A stretch of DNA of 64,000 nucleotides from Olsenella sp. oral taxon 807 (GTDB lineage: Bacteria; Actinomycetota; Coriobacteriia; Coriobacteriales; Atopobiaceae), in the NCBI RefSeq assembly GCF_001189515.2, contig NZ_CP012069.2, forward strand, positions 3,100,001 to 3,164,000. Direction: 5' to 3'. Within the stretch, counting starts at the first letter, position 1. Each line of letters starts with the position of its first letter. A model generated the notes under the pieces. The model saw only the letters and a list, made by a program, of their open reading frames with translations, made no database searches and was not told the origin of the DNA. Below are positions 17,313 to 26,307 of this stretch, in pieces. The position numbers and the translations under genes were made by a program.

Positions 17313-17408
17313 GGCGCAACCCCCCGCCAGCCTGCGGGGCACTATGGAAAATGGCTCAACTGGGCAAATGCGTCCGGGCAACCCCCCGCCAGTCTGGCGG
17401 GGGGTTGC
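17313..17408 (+). repeat. Dispersed intergenic repeat, diverged copy D
   Basis: Shares cgccagcctgcggggcacta, then tggaaaatggctcaactgggcaaa, with copies A-C, and ends in a longer perfect hairpin, GCAACCCCCCGCC-agtct-GGCGGGGGGTTGC at 17378-17408. Stem bases differ from A-C (A-C have GCAACCGCCC) but remain fully paired. Such compensatory change suggests that the hairpin itself is maintained. Confidence 0.7.
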
Positions 17409-17848
17409 GCTAGGGCCCGCAAGCCTCGGCCCGGCACCTCACGGAAAGGCGTAGTCTAGGCAGGGGGCCTCGCTGAGAGCGCACCCCGGGCCAGGCCGGG
17501 ACACCATCAGGCTGCCAATTGTGGGCTAAGAAGGCGCCGAAAACCCAGCATTACTTCCCTGGCCCTCTCCCCGCCCCCTTGTCCCGCGAGCTCAGGGCGA
17601 TGGGCGTTGACATCAGGTTCCCCGTCCTCTCCGCGCCCCTTGTCCGAGGTCCCTTGCCCCGCGCCTCCAGGCCCTCCGCCCCGCTCTCGGGCGCGGATGT
17701 GGTAAAAACGATGATTGAGACAGGCTTCAGGTGGCCATGCGAGGCAAACACGGGTTAGAATGGGAATGGTTCTGCCTCCGTTTGTCAAGACCCACGCGAC
17801 AGACGGTGTGTGGTCTGTCGCCCATCATCGCCCAGGAGGTCTCGCGCA
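17409..17848. other. Spacer and leader of queT
   Basis: After the repeats there is no supportable gene. The GC-rich region 17560-17710 looks like non-coding or decayed DNA. The 100 bases before queT were read for a preQ1 riboswitch, because many queT genes have one, but neither the class I tail (short A-rich stretch before the ribosome site) nor another known form was evident. Confidence 0.3.
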
Positions 17849-18580
17849 TTGATCGCTTCGCCCGGCTCGTCTCAAAAGCCGCCGTCAGACGCTAGGGGAC
17901 GTGTTGCCCTCCTCACGGCGCAACGCGTCTCGCGCATTGCCTCCATCGCTGCGCTCTATGCCGCAACCACCTTGGTGTGCCTGCTCTTTTTGGGTAGCCT
18001 CGCGTGGGGTCCCATCCAGTTCAGGCTCTCCGAGGCGCTCTGCGTCCTGGCACTCCTGAGTCCTGATGCCGTGCCGGGCCTTGCCCTTGGCTGTGCCGTC
18101 GCCAACATCGCCAACATCGCCGTGTCGGGTACGGGGATGCTCGGCATGCTTGACGTTGTCTTTGGCTCCCTGGCGACGCTTGTCGGCGCGTGGTGCACCT
18201 GGCGCCTGCGCAGGCACCCTCGGCTCGCCGTGCTTGGCCCTGTGGTCGCAAACGCGCTCATCGTGCCGGCCTACCTCCCCCTCATGCTAAAGGGCATAGG
18301 GTTCTACACGATTCCGTTCACCTCGATCTCGCTCGATGACTCGTATGCGCTCATGTATCTGTTTGGCCTTCTGGCCACCGGTATCGGCGAGGCCGTTGTT
18401 CTCTATGTTCTGGGCCTTCCGCTCTGGCGCGCGCTTCTTGGCAGCCCCCTCGTCCGTGACTTCGCTGCCAGGGAAGATACCGCAGGTGGTGGACGGACGT
18501 CCATCGGCGAGCCGCCCGTCCTTGGGGGCGGAGACGCGACGGGGGGCGGAACTGACCGCCATGTGACCGAGAGGATCTAG
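17849..18580 (+). CDS. queT: QueT-family queuosine-precursor transporter (ECF S component)
   Basis: 243 residues from a TTG start at 17849, chosen because AGGAGG lies 9 bases upstream (17834-17839); an upstream GTG at 17810 has no such site. Six hydrophobic helices, with the QueT marks GPIQFRLSEAL in helix 1-2, LALGCAVANI, and LDVVFGSLATLVGAW. QueT proteins are substrate-binding S components of energy-coupling factor transporters, thought to import queuosine precursors (preQ1/preQ0) for tRNA modification. The shared ECF energising module is not in this window. The acidic/Gly-rich tail of about 40 residues is extra. The next gene follows within 6 bases. Confidence 0.85.
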   Translation: MIASPGSSQKPPSDARGRVALLTAQRVSRIASIAALYAATTLVCLLFLGSLAWGPIQFRLSEALCVLALLSPDAVPGLALGCAVANIANIAVSGTGMLGMLDVVFGSLATLVGAWCTWRLRRHPRLAVLGPVVANALIVPAYLPLMLKGIGFYTIPFTSISLDDSYALMYLFGLLATGIGEAVVLYVLGLPLWRALLGSPLVRDFAAREDTAGGGRTSIGEPPVLGGGDATGGGTDRHVTERI

Positions 18581-18585
18581 CCACC

Positions 18586-19845
18586 TTGAACCCCGCCATC
18601 GTCATACCGTCATATTGGACCGAGGGGGACGAGTCTGCCGAGATTGGGCGCGTCGGTGCCTACGACCACGCGACGGCCGTCCTCAAGCCGCTTCCCGAGC
18701 TCGAGTCCTGCCTTGACTCGCTTGAGATGGTGCGGGGGGTGCTCAGGGTCATCGTGCTCCTCGTTGCCTCCGGCGGCTGCGAGGATGCGGCTCGCGCACG
18801 TGTCGATGGGATCTGTCGCATGCATCCTGATCTGCACCCGCTTGTGGTGGGTGCACGCGAGGCAGGCGAGATCGCACGAGCGGTCGATCGCGTGGCGCCA
18901 GGGCTGAGCGGGGATCCCATCTCGCTCAGGGGCTATGGCGCCATCAGGAACATGGGGCTGGCGGCCTGCGCCGTGCTCGGACATGACGTCGCGGTGTTTT
19001 TGGATGACGACGAGGTTATCCTCGACGAAGATTTTCTCCTTGACGCCACCTACGGCCTGGGGATGGAGACGAGGCAGGGCCTTTCCATCTATGCCAAGAG
19101 CGGATACTTTATCGATAGGGAGGACTCCCCCTTTGCCGCGATGGACGGCCCGCGCCTGCGAGACCGCTTCTGGGCGAAGCGCGAGGAATTCAACGAGTGG
19201 ATGCATCGGGCCCTGTCGGCCACGCGCATCTCGCGCTCGAACTCCATCTGCGGAGGCTGCTTTGCGATCACCGCCGAGGCGTACGCCAGCGTCGCCTTCG
19301 ATCCGACCATCACGCGGGGAGAGGATCTCGACTATCTGCTAAACCTCAGGATGCTAGGCCTGGACGTGTGGTTTGACAACAAGTGGCGCGTGCGTCACCT
19401 GCCTCCCGAGATGCCCTCGCGCGCCGCTCGCTTCCTGCAGGACGTCTACCGCTGGGAGTATGAGCTTGCCAAGCTCGACCGAGCCAACGCGACCATCGGC
19501 ATGCGCCAGGTGCGTCCCGAGTCGCTGAGGCCCTATCCCGCGATCTGGCTCTCGTCCGAGGTGCATGCCCGTATCGCCCTCACCGCGCTCATGCGGGTGA
19601 TCTTTGGACCCGAGCGCCTCGCGTATCTGCGCATACTGCTGGTGGGGCGCCTGCGCGCGCGCAGGTGGGCGAGGAGCGTCTCGGAGAGCTACTTCGAGTT
19701 TCAGACCTATTGGCCCCGCATCATGGGCAGTCTCTGGCAGGACGCACCCCTCGCCAAGCGCCTGCTCCACATGGGCAGGCCTACACCCGTGACGAGGCCG
19801 CAGTGTCGAGACTGCCCTCCAAGTGGGGAGACGGCTGATGCATAA
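18586..19845 (+). CDS. Family 2-type glycosyltransferase
   Basis: 419 residues, TTG start with GAGAGGAT upstream. The N-terminus (AIVIPSYW) begins a GT-A Rossmann-like fold. The DxD-type metal site is FLDDDE at about residues 144-149. A later GEDLDYLLNLRMLG (ED motif for the catalytic base, about 246-259) and VRHLPPE are consistent with GT2 enzymes acting on cell-surface glycans. A C-terminal region of about 120 residues is mainly helical. No transmembrane segment is evident. It sits between queT and a LytS-type kinase, overlapping the latter by 8 bases. Donor and acceptor cannot be told. Confidence 0.75.
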   Translation: MNPAIVIPSYWTEGDESAEIGRVGAYDHATAVLKPLPELESCLDSLEMVRGVLRVIVLLVASGGCEDAARARVDGICRMHPDLHPLVVGAREAGEIARAVDRVAPGLSGDPISLRGYGAIRNMGLAACAVLGHDVAVFLDDDEVILDEDFLLDATYGLGMETRQGLSIYAKSGYFIDREDSPFAAMDGPRLRDRFWAKREEFNEWMHRALSATRISRSNSICGGCFAITAEAYASVAFDPTITRGEDLDYLLNLRMLGLDVWFDNKWRVRHLPPEMPSRAARFLQDVYRWEYELAKLDRANATIGMRQVRPESLRPYPAIWLSSEVHARIALTALMRVIFGPERLAYLRILLVGRLRARRWARSVSESYFEFQTYWPRIMGSLWQDAPLAKRLLHMGRPTPVTRPQCRDCPPSGETADA

Positions 19846-21199
19846 GGTGCGCAGGTGGACATCCGCCCACTTCGCCTTCCTCATCCGGGGGTTCCTGTTC
19901 GTTGCGACCGCAGCGTTTTTGGGGCTCCTCTCCTGGGGCATCGGTACGAGCAGCTTGGTCGCGTCTATGGTTGCGGGAGCTGGCCTTGCCGTCATCATCA
20001 CCATGACGGGGTCCGTCCTGCTTGCCCCGGACGACCTGCGCTCGCAGGCGACGGAGCGCACCCTGCGCGTTGCCTCCGCGACGCTCAGGCACATGTCGGG
20101 TGGACTCACCCGAGAGAACGCCGCTGCGGTCTGTCAGCTGCTCCTTGCCGAGACGAGTGCCGCCGCCATCTCCATCACGGACACCACCAAGACCCTCGCC
20201 TACGTGGGCGATGGGGTTCTTGGCTATACGGGGGGCACGGCCAACTCACCCGCGACCAAGAAGGTACTCAAGTCCGGCCGCATGCAAACCTTCTCGAACC
20301 TCGGGGAGGACGAATGGGTGGGCACGGTCTTGGACGAGGAACGAGGTCCGCGTGAGCTGTCTTTACCTGTGGGGATCTTTGCCCCGCTTAGGGTGGCCGA
20401 TAGCATCGAGGGAACCCTCAAGCTCTACTACCGTCACGGTCGCGAGGTGGACCGCACGCAGCTGGCCATCGCCCGCGGCTTCGGAGAGCTGCTCTCCACC
20501 CAGCTCTCTGCCTATGAGCTCGAGGCTCAGGCGGAGCTTGCCGCCCGCGCCGAGGTAAAGGCGCTGCAGGCCCAGATAAACCCCCACTTCCTCTTCAACA
20601 CGCTCAACACGATAGCCGCCCTCACGCGCACGAATGCGGTACGGGCCCGCGACCTTTTGCGCGAGTTCTCCGTGTACTACCGCCGGACACTAGAGAGCTC
20701 CGAGTCCCTGATCCCACTCTCGGAGGAGCTAGCCCAGACCAAACGCTACCTCAAGATCGAGAAGGCGCGCTTTGGGGCGAGCCGCATCATCGAGTCGGAG
20801 GCCATAGAGCTCGGCGTCGAGCAGCTCCTTGTCCCGGGCTTCATCGTGCAGCCCCTCGTCGAGAATGCCGTGCGTCATGGCATGCGCGACGAGGGACCCC
20901 TCCACATCGACGTGCAGGCGACCACGGACGGCGACGACGTCCTGATAGCGGTGGCCGACGACGGCTTGGGCATGAGCGAGGAGGCTGCCAAGAACCTGCT
21001 CGCCGAGCCGTCGCTGAACCACTTGGCGAGCGGTGGCAAGAGGGGAGCGGGTATCGCCATCAGGAACGTGGCCGATCGCATAGAGAGGTTCTACGGCCGA
21101 GGCTCCGGCGTCGAGATCATGTCGAAGGAGGGGGCCGGAACGGCCGTCACGCTCAAGCTCATGGGGGCCGCCCCTGACGCCGCGAAGATCAAGGAGTAG
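19838..21199 (+). CDS. LytS/YehU-type sensor histidine kinase
   Basis: 453 residues from ATG 19838 (site GGGGAGACGG), overlapping the glycosyltransferase stop. Two N-terminal helices (residues ~15-65) are followed by a GAF-like region (~85-220). The kinase has the His_kinase type motif QAQINPHFLFNTLNTIAALT (phospho-His at about residue 252). An N-box follows, LVENAVRHGMRDEG, then ADDGLGMS and a GAGIAIRNVADRI glycine segment. This class pairs with LytTR response regulators, one of which follows. It has fewer helices than the classic 5TM-Lyt sensors. Likely signal: cell envelope or metabolite, not known. Confidence 0.9.
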   Translation: MHKVRRWTSAHFAFLIRGFLFVATAAFLGLLSWGIGTSSLVASMVAGAGLAVIITMTGSVLLAPDDLRSQATERTLRVASATLRHMSGGLTRENAAAVCQLLLAETSAAAISITDTTKTLAYVGDGVLGYTGGTANSPATKKVLKSGRMQTFSNLGEDEWVGTVLDEERGPRELSLPVGIFAPLRVADSIEGTLKLYYRHGREVDRTQLAIARGFGELLSTQLSAYELEAQAELAARAEVKALQAQINPHFLFNTLNTIAALTRTNAVRARDLLREFSVYYRRTLESSESLIPLSEELAQTKRYLKIEKARFGASRIIESEAIELGVEQLLVPGFIVQPLVENAVRHGMRDEGPLHIDVQATTDGDDVLIAVADDGLGMSEEAAKNLLAEPSLNHLASGGKRGAGIAIRNVADRIERFYGRGSGVEIMSKEGAGTAVTLKLMGAAPDAAKIKE

Positions 21200-21204
21200 T
21201 ATTG

Positions 21205-21276
21205 ATGGAACAGGGCTCATCAACAAGGCACGGGGCGTCCGCGCGCTACGTGGTCCGACGTCGTGTCTTCGTCTAG
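21205..21276 (+). CDS. Possible 23-residue ORF between kinase and regulator
   Basis: ATG 21205 is preceded by AAGGAG at 8-base spacing and opens a 23-codon frame (MEQGSSTRHGASARYVVRRR plus three residues). It is basic and has no recognisable relatives. The good ribosome site may simply be left by chance near the kinase stop. It could act as a leader for translation of the regulator 27 bases later. Weak call. Confidence 0.2.
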   Translation: MEQGSSTRHGASARYVVRRRVFV

Positions 21277-21302
21277 GGCAAAGAAGGCTAGGTGATTGCC
21301 GC

Positions 21303-22046
21303 ATGATGAACGCGCTTATCGTCGATGACGAGGAGCCTGCGCGCTCCGAGCTGAGGTTCCTGCTCGAGGAGACGGGTCGTATCGACTGCATAGAGGAGGC
21401 CTCCAACGCGAGGGAGGCAGTCGAGGCCCTCGTCCGTCGCAAGGAGAATGTTAACCGCCGTCGTGGCATCGAGGTGCTCTTTTTGGATATTGCCATGCCC
21501 AAGACCTCGGGCATGCAGCTTGCGGAGGCCCTGCATCAACTCAAGAACCCGCCTGCGGTCGTCTTCGTGACGGCCTACAGCGAGTATGCGCTTAGGGCAT
21601 TCAACGTGGACGCCATCGACTACCTGATGAAACCCGTCGAGACCGACAGGCTCATCCACTCGCTCGACAAGGTGGAGGCGCGCAGCAAGCCCATCACCCA
21701 CGCGCAGTCCTCCGTCGAGCGCATTCCGGTCGAGAAGGGTGGGCGCAAGGTGCTCATTCCGGTGAGCCAGATTCACTACATCGAGGCCAAGGACGACTAC
21801 TCCTGCATCTATACCGGGAGCGAACGCTTTCTCTCGACCGTCTCGCTCGCGAAGCTCGAGCAGAAGCTTACCACGCACGGTTTCTTCCGCGTGCATCGTG
21901 GATACATCGTGAACCTCGAGCATGTCGAGGACATTGAGGTCATCGCAAGTGGCATCCTGCAGCTGGGCATCAAGAACATACCGGAAAAGAAGATACCGGT
22001 CTCGCGGAGGCGCGTCGTGACACTCAAGCGCGCCCTCGGACTCTGA
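21303..22046 (+). CDS. LytTR-family response regulator
   Basis: 247 residues. The receiver domain at residues 1-125 has DDEE at the N-terminus, the phospho-acceptor Asp in VLFLDIAMP, and VTAYSEYALRAF with DAIDYLMKP. The LytTR DNA-binding domain is at about 145-245, with the typical RKVLIPVSQIHYIEAKDDYS, FFRVHRGYIVNL and IPVSRRRV strands. It is the partner of the preceding LytS-type kinase. Such pairs bind direct repeats in promoters and often control envelope, autolysis or transport genes. The target genes are unknown; the adjacent transporter and glycosyltransferase are candidates. Confidence 0.92.
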   Translation: MMNALIVDDEEPARSELRFLLEETGRIDCIEEASNAREAVEALVRRKENVNRRRGIEVLFLDIAMPKTSGMQLAEALHQLKNPPAVVFVTAYSEYALRAFNVDAIDYLMKPVETDRLIHSLDKVEARSKPITHAQSSVERIPVEKGGRKVLIPVSQIHYIEAKDDYSCIYTGSERFLSTVSLAKLEQKLTTHGFFRVHRGYIVNLEHVEDIEVIASGILQLGIKNIPEKKIPVSRRRVVTLKRALGL

Positions 22047-22057
22047 TGGGGTGAGGC

Positions 22058-22513
22058 ATGCGATACGACATCATCGCCGATACACACGGGTACCTCTCTG
22101 ACGTGCTGCTCCATGCGCTTGAGGGTGCTGATGTCATTGTGCATGCGGGCGACATCTGCTCGGCGAGAGACCTGCACAGGCTCGAGGACATCGCACCGGT
22201 GAAGTTCTGCATCGGCAACAATGACTACGGGTACGACTACGGCCCCTTCGCCAAGCGAGACTATCGCTTCTACTCGAGTAAGCTACGCTGGCAGGTATGT
22301 CATTATCGAGAGCGCCTTGACCTTGCCGTCTGCGACGTCGCTGTCTGCGGTCACACACATCGCCCCCTCGTAGAGAGGGACAAGCGCTACGGCACTCTGG
22401 TCATGAACCCCGGAAGCCCCACCCATCCACGTGCGAGCGGACCCAGCATGGGGCGGATCATGGCCGAGGAAGGGCAGGTCCTCTCGGCCGAGATTATCCA
22501 GCTCGCGAGCTAG
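22058..22513 (+). CDS. YfcE/MJ0936-type metallophosphoesterase
   Basis: 151 residues. The calcineurin-like phosphoesterase motifs occur in order: IIADTHG (D-x-H), HAGDI (GD), IGNNDYGY (GNxD position), CGHTHRP and NPGS. Small enzymes of this type hydrolyse phosphodiesters such as bis-pNPP in vitro, and their physiological substrate is usually unknown. It follows the response regulator by 11 bases, probably in the same transcript. Its 3' end overlaps the convergent PAP2 gene by 20 bases. Confidence 0.88.
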   Translation: MRYDIIADTHGYLSDVLLHALEGADVIVHAGDICSARDLHRLEDIAPVKFCIGNNDYGYDYGPFAKRDYRFYSSKLRWQVCHYRERLDLAVCDVAVCGHTHRPLVERDKRYGTLVMNPGSPTHPRASGPSMGRIMAEEGQVLSAEIIQLAS

Positions 22514-23216
22514 GCGAGGACACCTCGGGCTTTCTGTCCACAGCTTGGGGGCCTGTTCCGTCTGGCAAAAAGAGCGGTACGAAGATCTTGGTGTAGAGCC
22601 CCAGCCACATGAGCGAGACGCAAAATCCTGCCAGCACGTCGGTGGCATAGTGAACTCCCAAGTAGATCCTACTGAGCCCCACCGCTACCACGACGAGCGT
22701 AAACCCGCTCATGCAGAGGTACTTGACGAAGCGGTCCCTCTCGTAGTGCCACACCATCCATGCGAGCAGTCCGTAGAACGCCATTGCGATCATGGAGTGG
22801 CCAGAGGGGAAGCTGTACCCTGTCTCGGCGATGAGGCGAAAACCCTCGGGGCGGGGGCGGTGGACGATCTGCTTGAGCACCACGTTGAGTACGAGTACGA
22901 GTACGAGGTTGACTCCCGCACAGATTGCGGGCCGTCTGCCCGGCGCAAATGCCTCGACGGCGAGCAGCATCACGATCAGGACCACCGGTAGCGCGAGCTC
23001 GGAGATCGATTGCATGACGGGCGTGAGCCACGGTCTGCGCATATAGACGACGACCAGCTCATAGGCCCAGGAATCGAGTTTGACGGCCTCGCCCGCGAGG
23101 ATCTCCTGCGCAAGCCGCATGAAGATGAGTGCGGCTACAACCACGATGATGGTGCGCAGGTTATCACGCACGAGCCTGGCAAACGTCCGATGCGCCCTCT
23201 TGCTTTGGGTACTCAC
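22494..23216 (-). CDS. PAP2-family membrane phosphatase
   Basis: 240 residues from GTG 23216. The acid phosphatase signature is complete: KQIVHRPRP (C1), PSGHS (C2) and SRIYLGVHYATDV (C3), set among five to six hydrophobic helices. Enzymes of this type remove phosphate from lipid phosphates such as undecaprenyl pyrophosphate or phosphatidic acid, on the outer face of the membrane. An in-frame ATG at 23252 exists but falls inside the palindrome that looks like the trxA terminator. The GTG with GGAG 11 bases upstream is therefore preferred; this choice is uncertain by 12 residues. Confidence 0.85.
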   Translation of the reverse strand: MSTQSKRAHRTFARLVRDNLRTIIVVVAALIFMRLAQEILAGEAVKLDSWAYELVVVYMRRPWLTPVMQSISELALPVVLIVMLLAVEAFAPGRRPAICAGVNLVLVLVLNVVLKQIVHRPRPEGFRLIAETGYSFPSGHSMIAMAFYGLLAWMVWHYERDRFVKYLCMSGFTLVVVAVGLSRIYLGVHYATDVLAGFCVSLMWLGLYTKIFVPLFLPDGTGPQAVDRKPEVSSPSSRAG

Positions 23217-23239
23217 CTGCGACCACACTCCAAAACAAA

Positions 23240-23265
23240 GGGACGACCGCATATGCAGCCGTCCC
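23240..23265 (-). terminator. Rho-independent terminator of trxA
   Basis: On the minus strand, GGGACGGCTGCAT pairs with ATGCGGTCGTCCC (two wobble-type mismatches), followed at once by TTTGTTTTGG. It lies about 105 bases past the thioredoxin stop and just before the PAP2 start, as expected for a trxA terminator. Confidence 0.65.
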
Positions 23266-23370
23266 GACTACACGAACCGAACGCGAGAATGCCACCGGAA
23301 ACAGGCGGCTTACGGCAAACCGACGACTCGTCATGATCAACTACCGACGAGTAAAAGCTGAGTACAAGCC

Positions 23371-23688
23371 TTACAGATTTGCTTCGATCTCTTTTATGAG
23401 ATCGGCCTTCGGCATGCTGCCGACCATGGTGTGAACGGCCTTGCCGCCCTTGAAGAGGATGAGTGTGGGAATGGAGACGATCTGAAACTGCTGGGCAAGC
23501 TCCGACTCCTCGTCGACGTTGCACTTGTAGACGTCGAGCCTCTCGGACATCTCCTCTGCGACCTCCTCTACCACGGGGCCCAGGGCCCGGCAGGGGCCAC
23601 ACCAGGCTGCCCAGAAGTCAACGAGGACGGGCTTGTCCGCCCCGGCGACAAGCTGGTCAAAATCGGAAGCGGTCAGTGCGTTGGACAT
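23371..23688 (-). CDS. trxA: Thioredoxin
   Basis: 105 residues from ATG 23688, with GAGGAGAG just upstream; an upstream ATG at 23712 would add eight residues and has a poorer site. The fold is complete: VLVDFWAAWCGPCR with the redox CGPC at about residues 30-33, the cis-Pro in VSIPTL, and the C-terminal GSMPKADLIKEIE helix. It reduces protein disulfides in the cytosol using thioredoxin reductase (not in this window). A single gene with its own promoter and terminator. Confidence 0.96.
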   Translation of the reverse strand: MSNALTASDFDQLVAGADKPVLVDFWAAWCGPCRALGPVVEEVAEEMSERLDVYKCNVDEESELAQQFQIVSIPTLILFKGGKAVHTMVGSMPKADLIKEIEANL

Positions 23689-23826
23689 TGGTCTCTCCTC
23701 TAACGTGCGCATGAGTGCGCGGTCATTGCGTATGCAGCGCTTATACCCAGAACGTGGGACGGTTGCAGCTATAGAATGGTATTCGTGAAGTTTCAGTCGA
23801 GCGTTCGAGTAGGGCGGAGGGGCGAG

Positions 23827-24381
23827 ATGGCAACAACGCGAGATGAGCGCAGGCTCGCCTTCGTGAACAAGGTGGCCACCGAAGTCGCGAGGCTCGAGGC
23901 CGCAGGTGTCGTCCTGGCAGGCAACGCCTTCTCGAGCGTGTGCTTCCTCAAGGGGGAGCTCTCGCGGCAGGAACGGGAGGGGGCGGCCCTGCTCTCGGGT
24001 GCGGATGGTGACGCGCTCAGGGCGTCGCTCGCGGCTTTGGGCTATGCGCCCGAGGATTGGTGTGCGGCCGCGACGTGTTTGCGTGACGGTCGAAGTCTTA
24101 CCGCAGACACGCTCGTGCGGACTGTCGTTACCCTTGATCCCTCGACGCTCATCATCTGCGATGACGCGGCCGCAGCTGCGGTGCGCGGGGCCTATGCGGA
24201 CGAGCTCTCCTCACTTCCTGACGCACGCCAGTCTGCGCTTGAGGCCGGTTGGGTCGTGCCCCTTCTGGGCATGCGCGCCGTGAACCTCGGTGGCTTCGCG
24301 GCAGCCCTTTTGGACCAGCGTCAGAAGCAACTTATGTGGGCGCGCCTCAAGCAGCTTCCCCCGCTCGGCGAGCCCTACTGA
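23827..24381 (+). CDS. Conserved-looking protein, possibly uracil-DNA-glycosylase-like
   Basis: 184 residues from ATG 23827, preceded by GGAGGGG; an upstream ATG at 23776 lacks a site. Not confidently assigned. The stretch [28 protein letters not shown] and the later [17 protein letters not shown] resemble the layout of UDG-superfamily folds, and Coriobacteria encode similar unannotated proteins. The UDG catalytic motifs (GEAPG-type and terminal H-P-S/H-S) are not seen, so enzyme activity is doubtful. It is Ala/Leu-rich and soluble. It lies upstream of pgi on the same strand but 124 bases away. Confidence 0.45.
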   Translation: MATTRDERRLAFVNKVATEVARLEAAGVVLAGNAFSSVCFLKGELSRQEREGAALLSGADGDALRASLAALGYAPEDWCAAATCLRDGRSLTADTLVRTVVTLDPSTLIICDDAAAAAVRGAYADELSSLPDARQSALEAGWVVPLLGMRAVNLGGFAAALLDQRQKQLMWARLKQLPPLGEPY

Positions 24382-24505
24382 CGCTGAGCGCTTCGACGCG
24401 CTATCTTGGTTCGGAACACCCTCCCATCGGCTATCATGGAACTATTATTATGTGCCGGTGTCGCATCGGCGCATCGGCGGCAGGACTCAAGGCAGAGGAG
24501 CAGAC

Positions 24506-26197
24506 ATGGCAAACGTTCCCGCACCGATCGACGTGACCCAGACCTCAGAGTGGAAGGCGCTGCAGAAGCACTTTGACAAGCTCAAGGAGTCGGTTACCCT
24601 CAAGCAGCTGTTCGCCAACGATCCCCAGCGCGTGAAGAAGCTCAGCTTTGATGCCGCAGGGCTGCACTTTGACCTCTCGAAGAACCTCGTGACCGACGAG
24701 ACCCTCAAGCTCCTCGTCGCCCTAGCCAAGGCCATTGGCCTCGAGGAGAGGCGCTCGGCTATGTTTGATGGCGTGCACATCAATACGACAGAGGATCGAG
24801 CGGTGCTCCACACGGCGCTTCGTCGTCCTGCGCGTGAGGCCGGCACGCTCGTCGTAGACGGGCAGGATTGCGTCAAGGATGTTCATGAGGTGCTCGACCG
24901 CATGTACGCCTTCTCACAGAGGGTTCGCTCTGGCGAGTGGAAGGGTGTCACGGGCAAGAGGATCGAGAACGTCATCTCCATAGGCATAGGCGGATCGGAC
25001 CTGGGTCCAGTTATGGTGTACGAGGCGCTCAAGCCCTATGCGGATGGTGGCGTTCAGGTGCGCTACGTCTCCAACATCGACCCCAACGACATGGCCGAGA
25101 AGACCCGTGACCTCGACCCCGAGACCACGCTCGTGATTGTCGTCTCCAAGACCTTCACCACGCTCGAGACCATGACCAACGCTCGCGAGGCGAAGGCATG
25201 GCTGCTCGAGGGCCTGAAGGCACAAGGGGCTATCGACGGCTCCGACAGGTCGCTGACAGAGGCCATCAAGCGGCACTTCGTGGCCGTCTCGACCAACCTT
25301 AAGCTCGTCTCCGACTTTGGCATCGACCCCGAGAACGCCTTTGGCTTCTGGAGCTGGGTCGGCGGGCGCTACTCGGTTGACGCCGCCGTGGGCCTCTCCC
25401 TTATCATTGCCTTTGGTCCCGAGCGCTTCTCTCAGTTCCTGCAGGGCTTCCACGACATAGATGGCTACTTCTGTAAGACGCCGCTCGAGGAGAACGTCGT
25501 CGCCCTCATGGGACTCGTCAACGTGTGGTACGTCAACTTCTGGGGTGCCGAGAGCCATGCCGTCCTGCCCTATGACCAGTACCTGCATCGCTTTCCCGCA
25601 TACCTGCAGCAGCTCACGATGGAGTCCAACGGTAAGTCGACGCGCTGGGATGGGACGCCCGTCACCACCAAGACCGGCGAGATATTCTGGGGCGAGGCAG
25701 GCACCAACGGCCAGCATGCCTTCTACCAGCTCATCCACCAGGGCACTCGTCTTATCCCAGCGGACTTCATCGCGTTTGCCAACACGCCCAACCCCGCCAA
25801 GGACGGCGAGCAGGACGTCCACGAGCTCTTCTTGGCGAACTTCCTTGCCCAGACCAAGGCCCTGGCCTTTGGAAAGACGGCCGAGGAGGTGCGCGCCGAG
25901 GGTACGGCAGAGTGGATGGTGCCAGCGCGCTGCTTTGCCGGAAACCGCCCGACGACCTCCATCTTTGGTGATACGCTCGATGCTCGCACGCTGGGGGCGC
26001 TGATCGCGCTCTACGAGCACATCACCTTCGTCGAGGGCAGCGTATGGGGGATCGACTCCTACGACCAGTGGGGCGTCGAGCTGGGCAAGCAGCTTGCCAA
26101 GCAGATCACACCCGCCTTCCACAACGACGAGGCCCTCGCCACCCAAGACGAGAGCACCAAGGCCCTCATCGCGTACTACCGCGCCCATCGCAGGTAG
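24506..26197 (+). CDS. pgi: Glucose-6-phosphate isomerase
   Basis: 563 residues from ATG 24506 (site AGAGGAG). It interconverts glucose 6-phosphate and fructose 6-phosphate in glycolysis. Family segments are clear: [14 protein letters not shown] (~159-172), [14 protein letters not shown] (~214-227), [18 protein letters not shown] (~283-300), an [11 protein letters not shown] segment with the [21 protein letters not shown] block holding the catalytic Glu and His, and a C-terminal [14 protein letters not shown] with the catalytic Lys. The length is that of the large bacterial form. It is followed by two strong hairpins before the convergent radical-SAM gene. Confidence 0.97.
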   Translation: MANVPAPIDVTQTSEWKALQKHFDKLKESVTLKQLFANDPQRVKKLSFDAAGLHFDLSKNLVTDETLKLLVALAKAIGLEERRSAMFDGVHINTTEDRAVLHTALRRPAREAGTLVVDGQDCVKDVHEVLDRMYAFSQRVRSGEWKGVTGKRIENVISIGIGGSDLGPVMVYEALKPYADGGVQVRYVSNIDPNDMAEKTRDLDPETTLVIVVSKTFTTLETMTNAREAKAWLLEGLKAQGAIDGSDRSLTEAIKRHFVAVSTNLKLVSDFGIDPENAFGFWSWVGGRYSVDAAVGLSLIIAFGPERFSQFLQGFHDIDGYFCKTPLEENVVALMGLVNVWYVNFWGAESHAVLPYDQYLHRFPAYLQQLTMESNGKSTRWDGTPVTTKTGEIFWGEAGTNGQHAFYQLIHQGTRLIPADFIAFANTPNPAKDGEQDVHELFLANFLAQTKALAFGKTAEEVRAEGTAEWMVPARCFAGNRPTTSIFGDTLDARTLGALIALYEHITFVEGSVWGIDSYDQWGVELGKQLAKQITPAFHNDEALATQDESTKALIAYYRAHRR

Positions 26198-26212
26198 CCC
26201 TGAGTCGCCCCC

Positions 26213-26294
26213 GGGCGCCACGGTGCTGCGCGCCGTGGCGGGGCGCCCCTGAGTGTTGCGTGACATGCCGTGCCTCCGGACTTGGGTCCGGAGG
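26213..26294. terminator. Double hairpin between convergent genes
   Basis: Two GC-rich hairpins: gggcgccacgg (26213-26223) with ccgtggcg-g-gcgccc (26233-26248), and the perfect CCTCCGGAC-ttgg-GTCCGGAGG at 26273-26294. They occupy the gap between pgi (ending 26197) and the minus-strand gene ending at 26308. T-runs are lacking, but position and stability suit transcription ending in both directions. Confidence 0.5.
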
Positions 26295-26307
26295 CGAGCG
26301 GTAGGGG

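Noticed and set aside
17750-17848. preQ1 riboswitch before queT
   Set aside because: Expected because of the gene family, but the short A-rich tail and stem of class I were not found, nor a recognisable class II/III core.
18586-22513. Single regulated operon from queT to the phosphoesterase
   Set aside because: queT to the kinase is tightly packed, but a roughly 100-base gap precedes the response regulator and no promoter or terminator evidence decides the point, so only local coupling is claimed.
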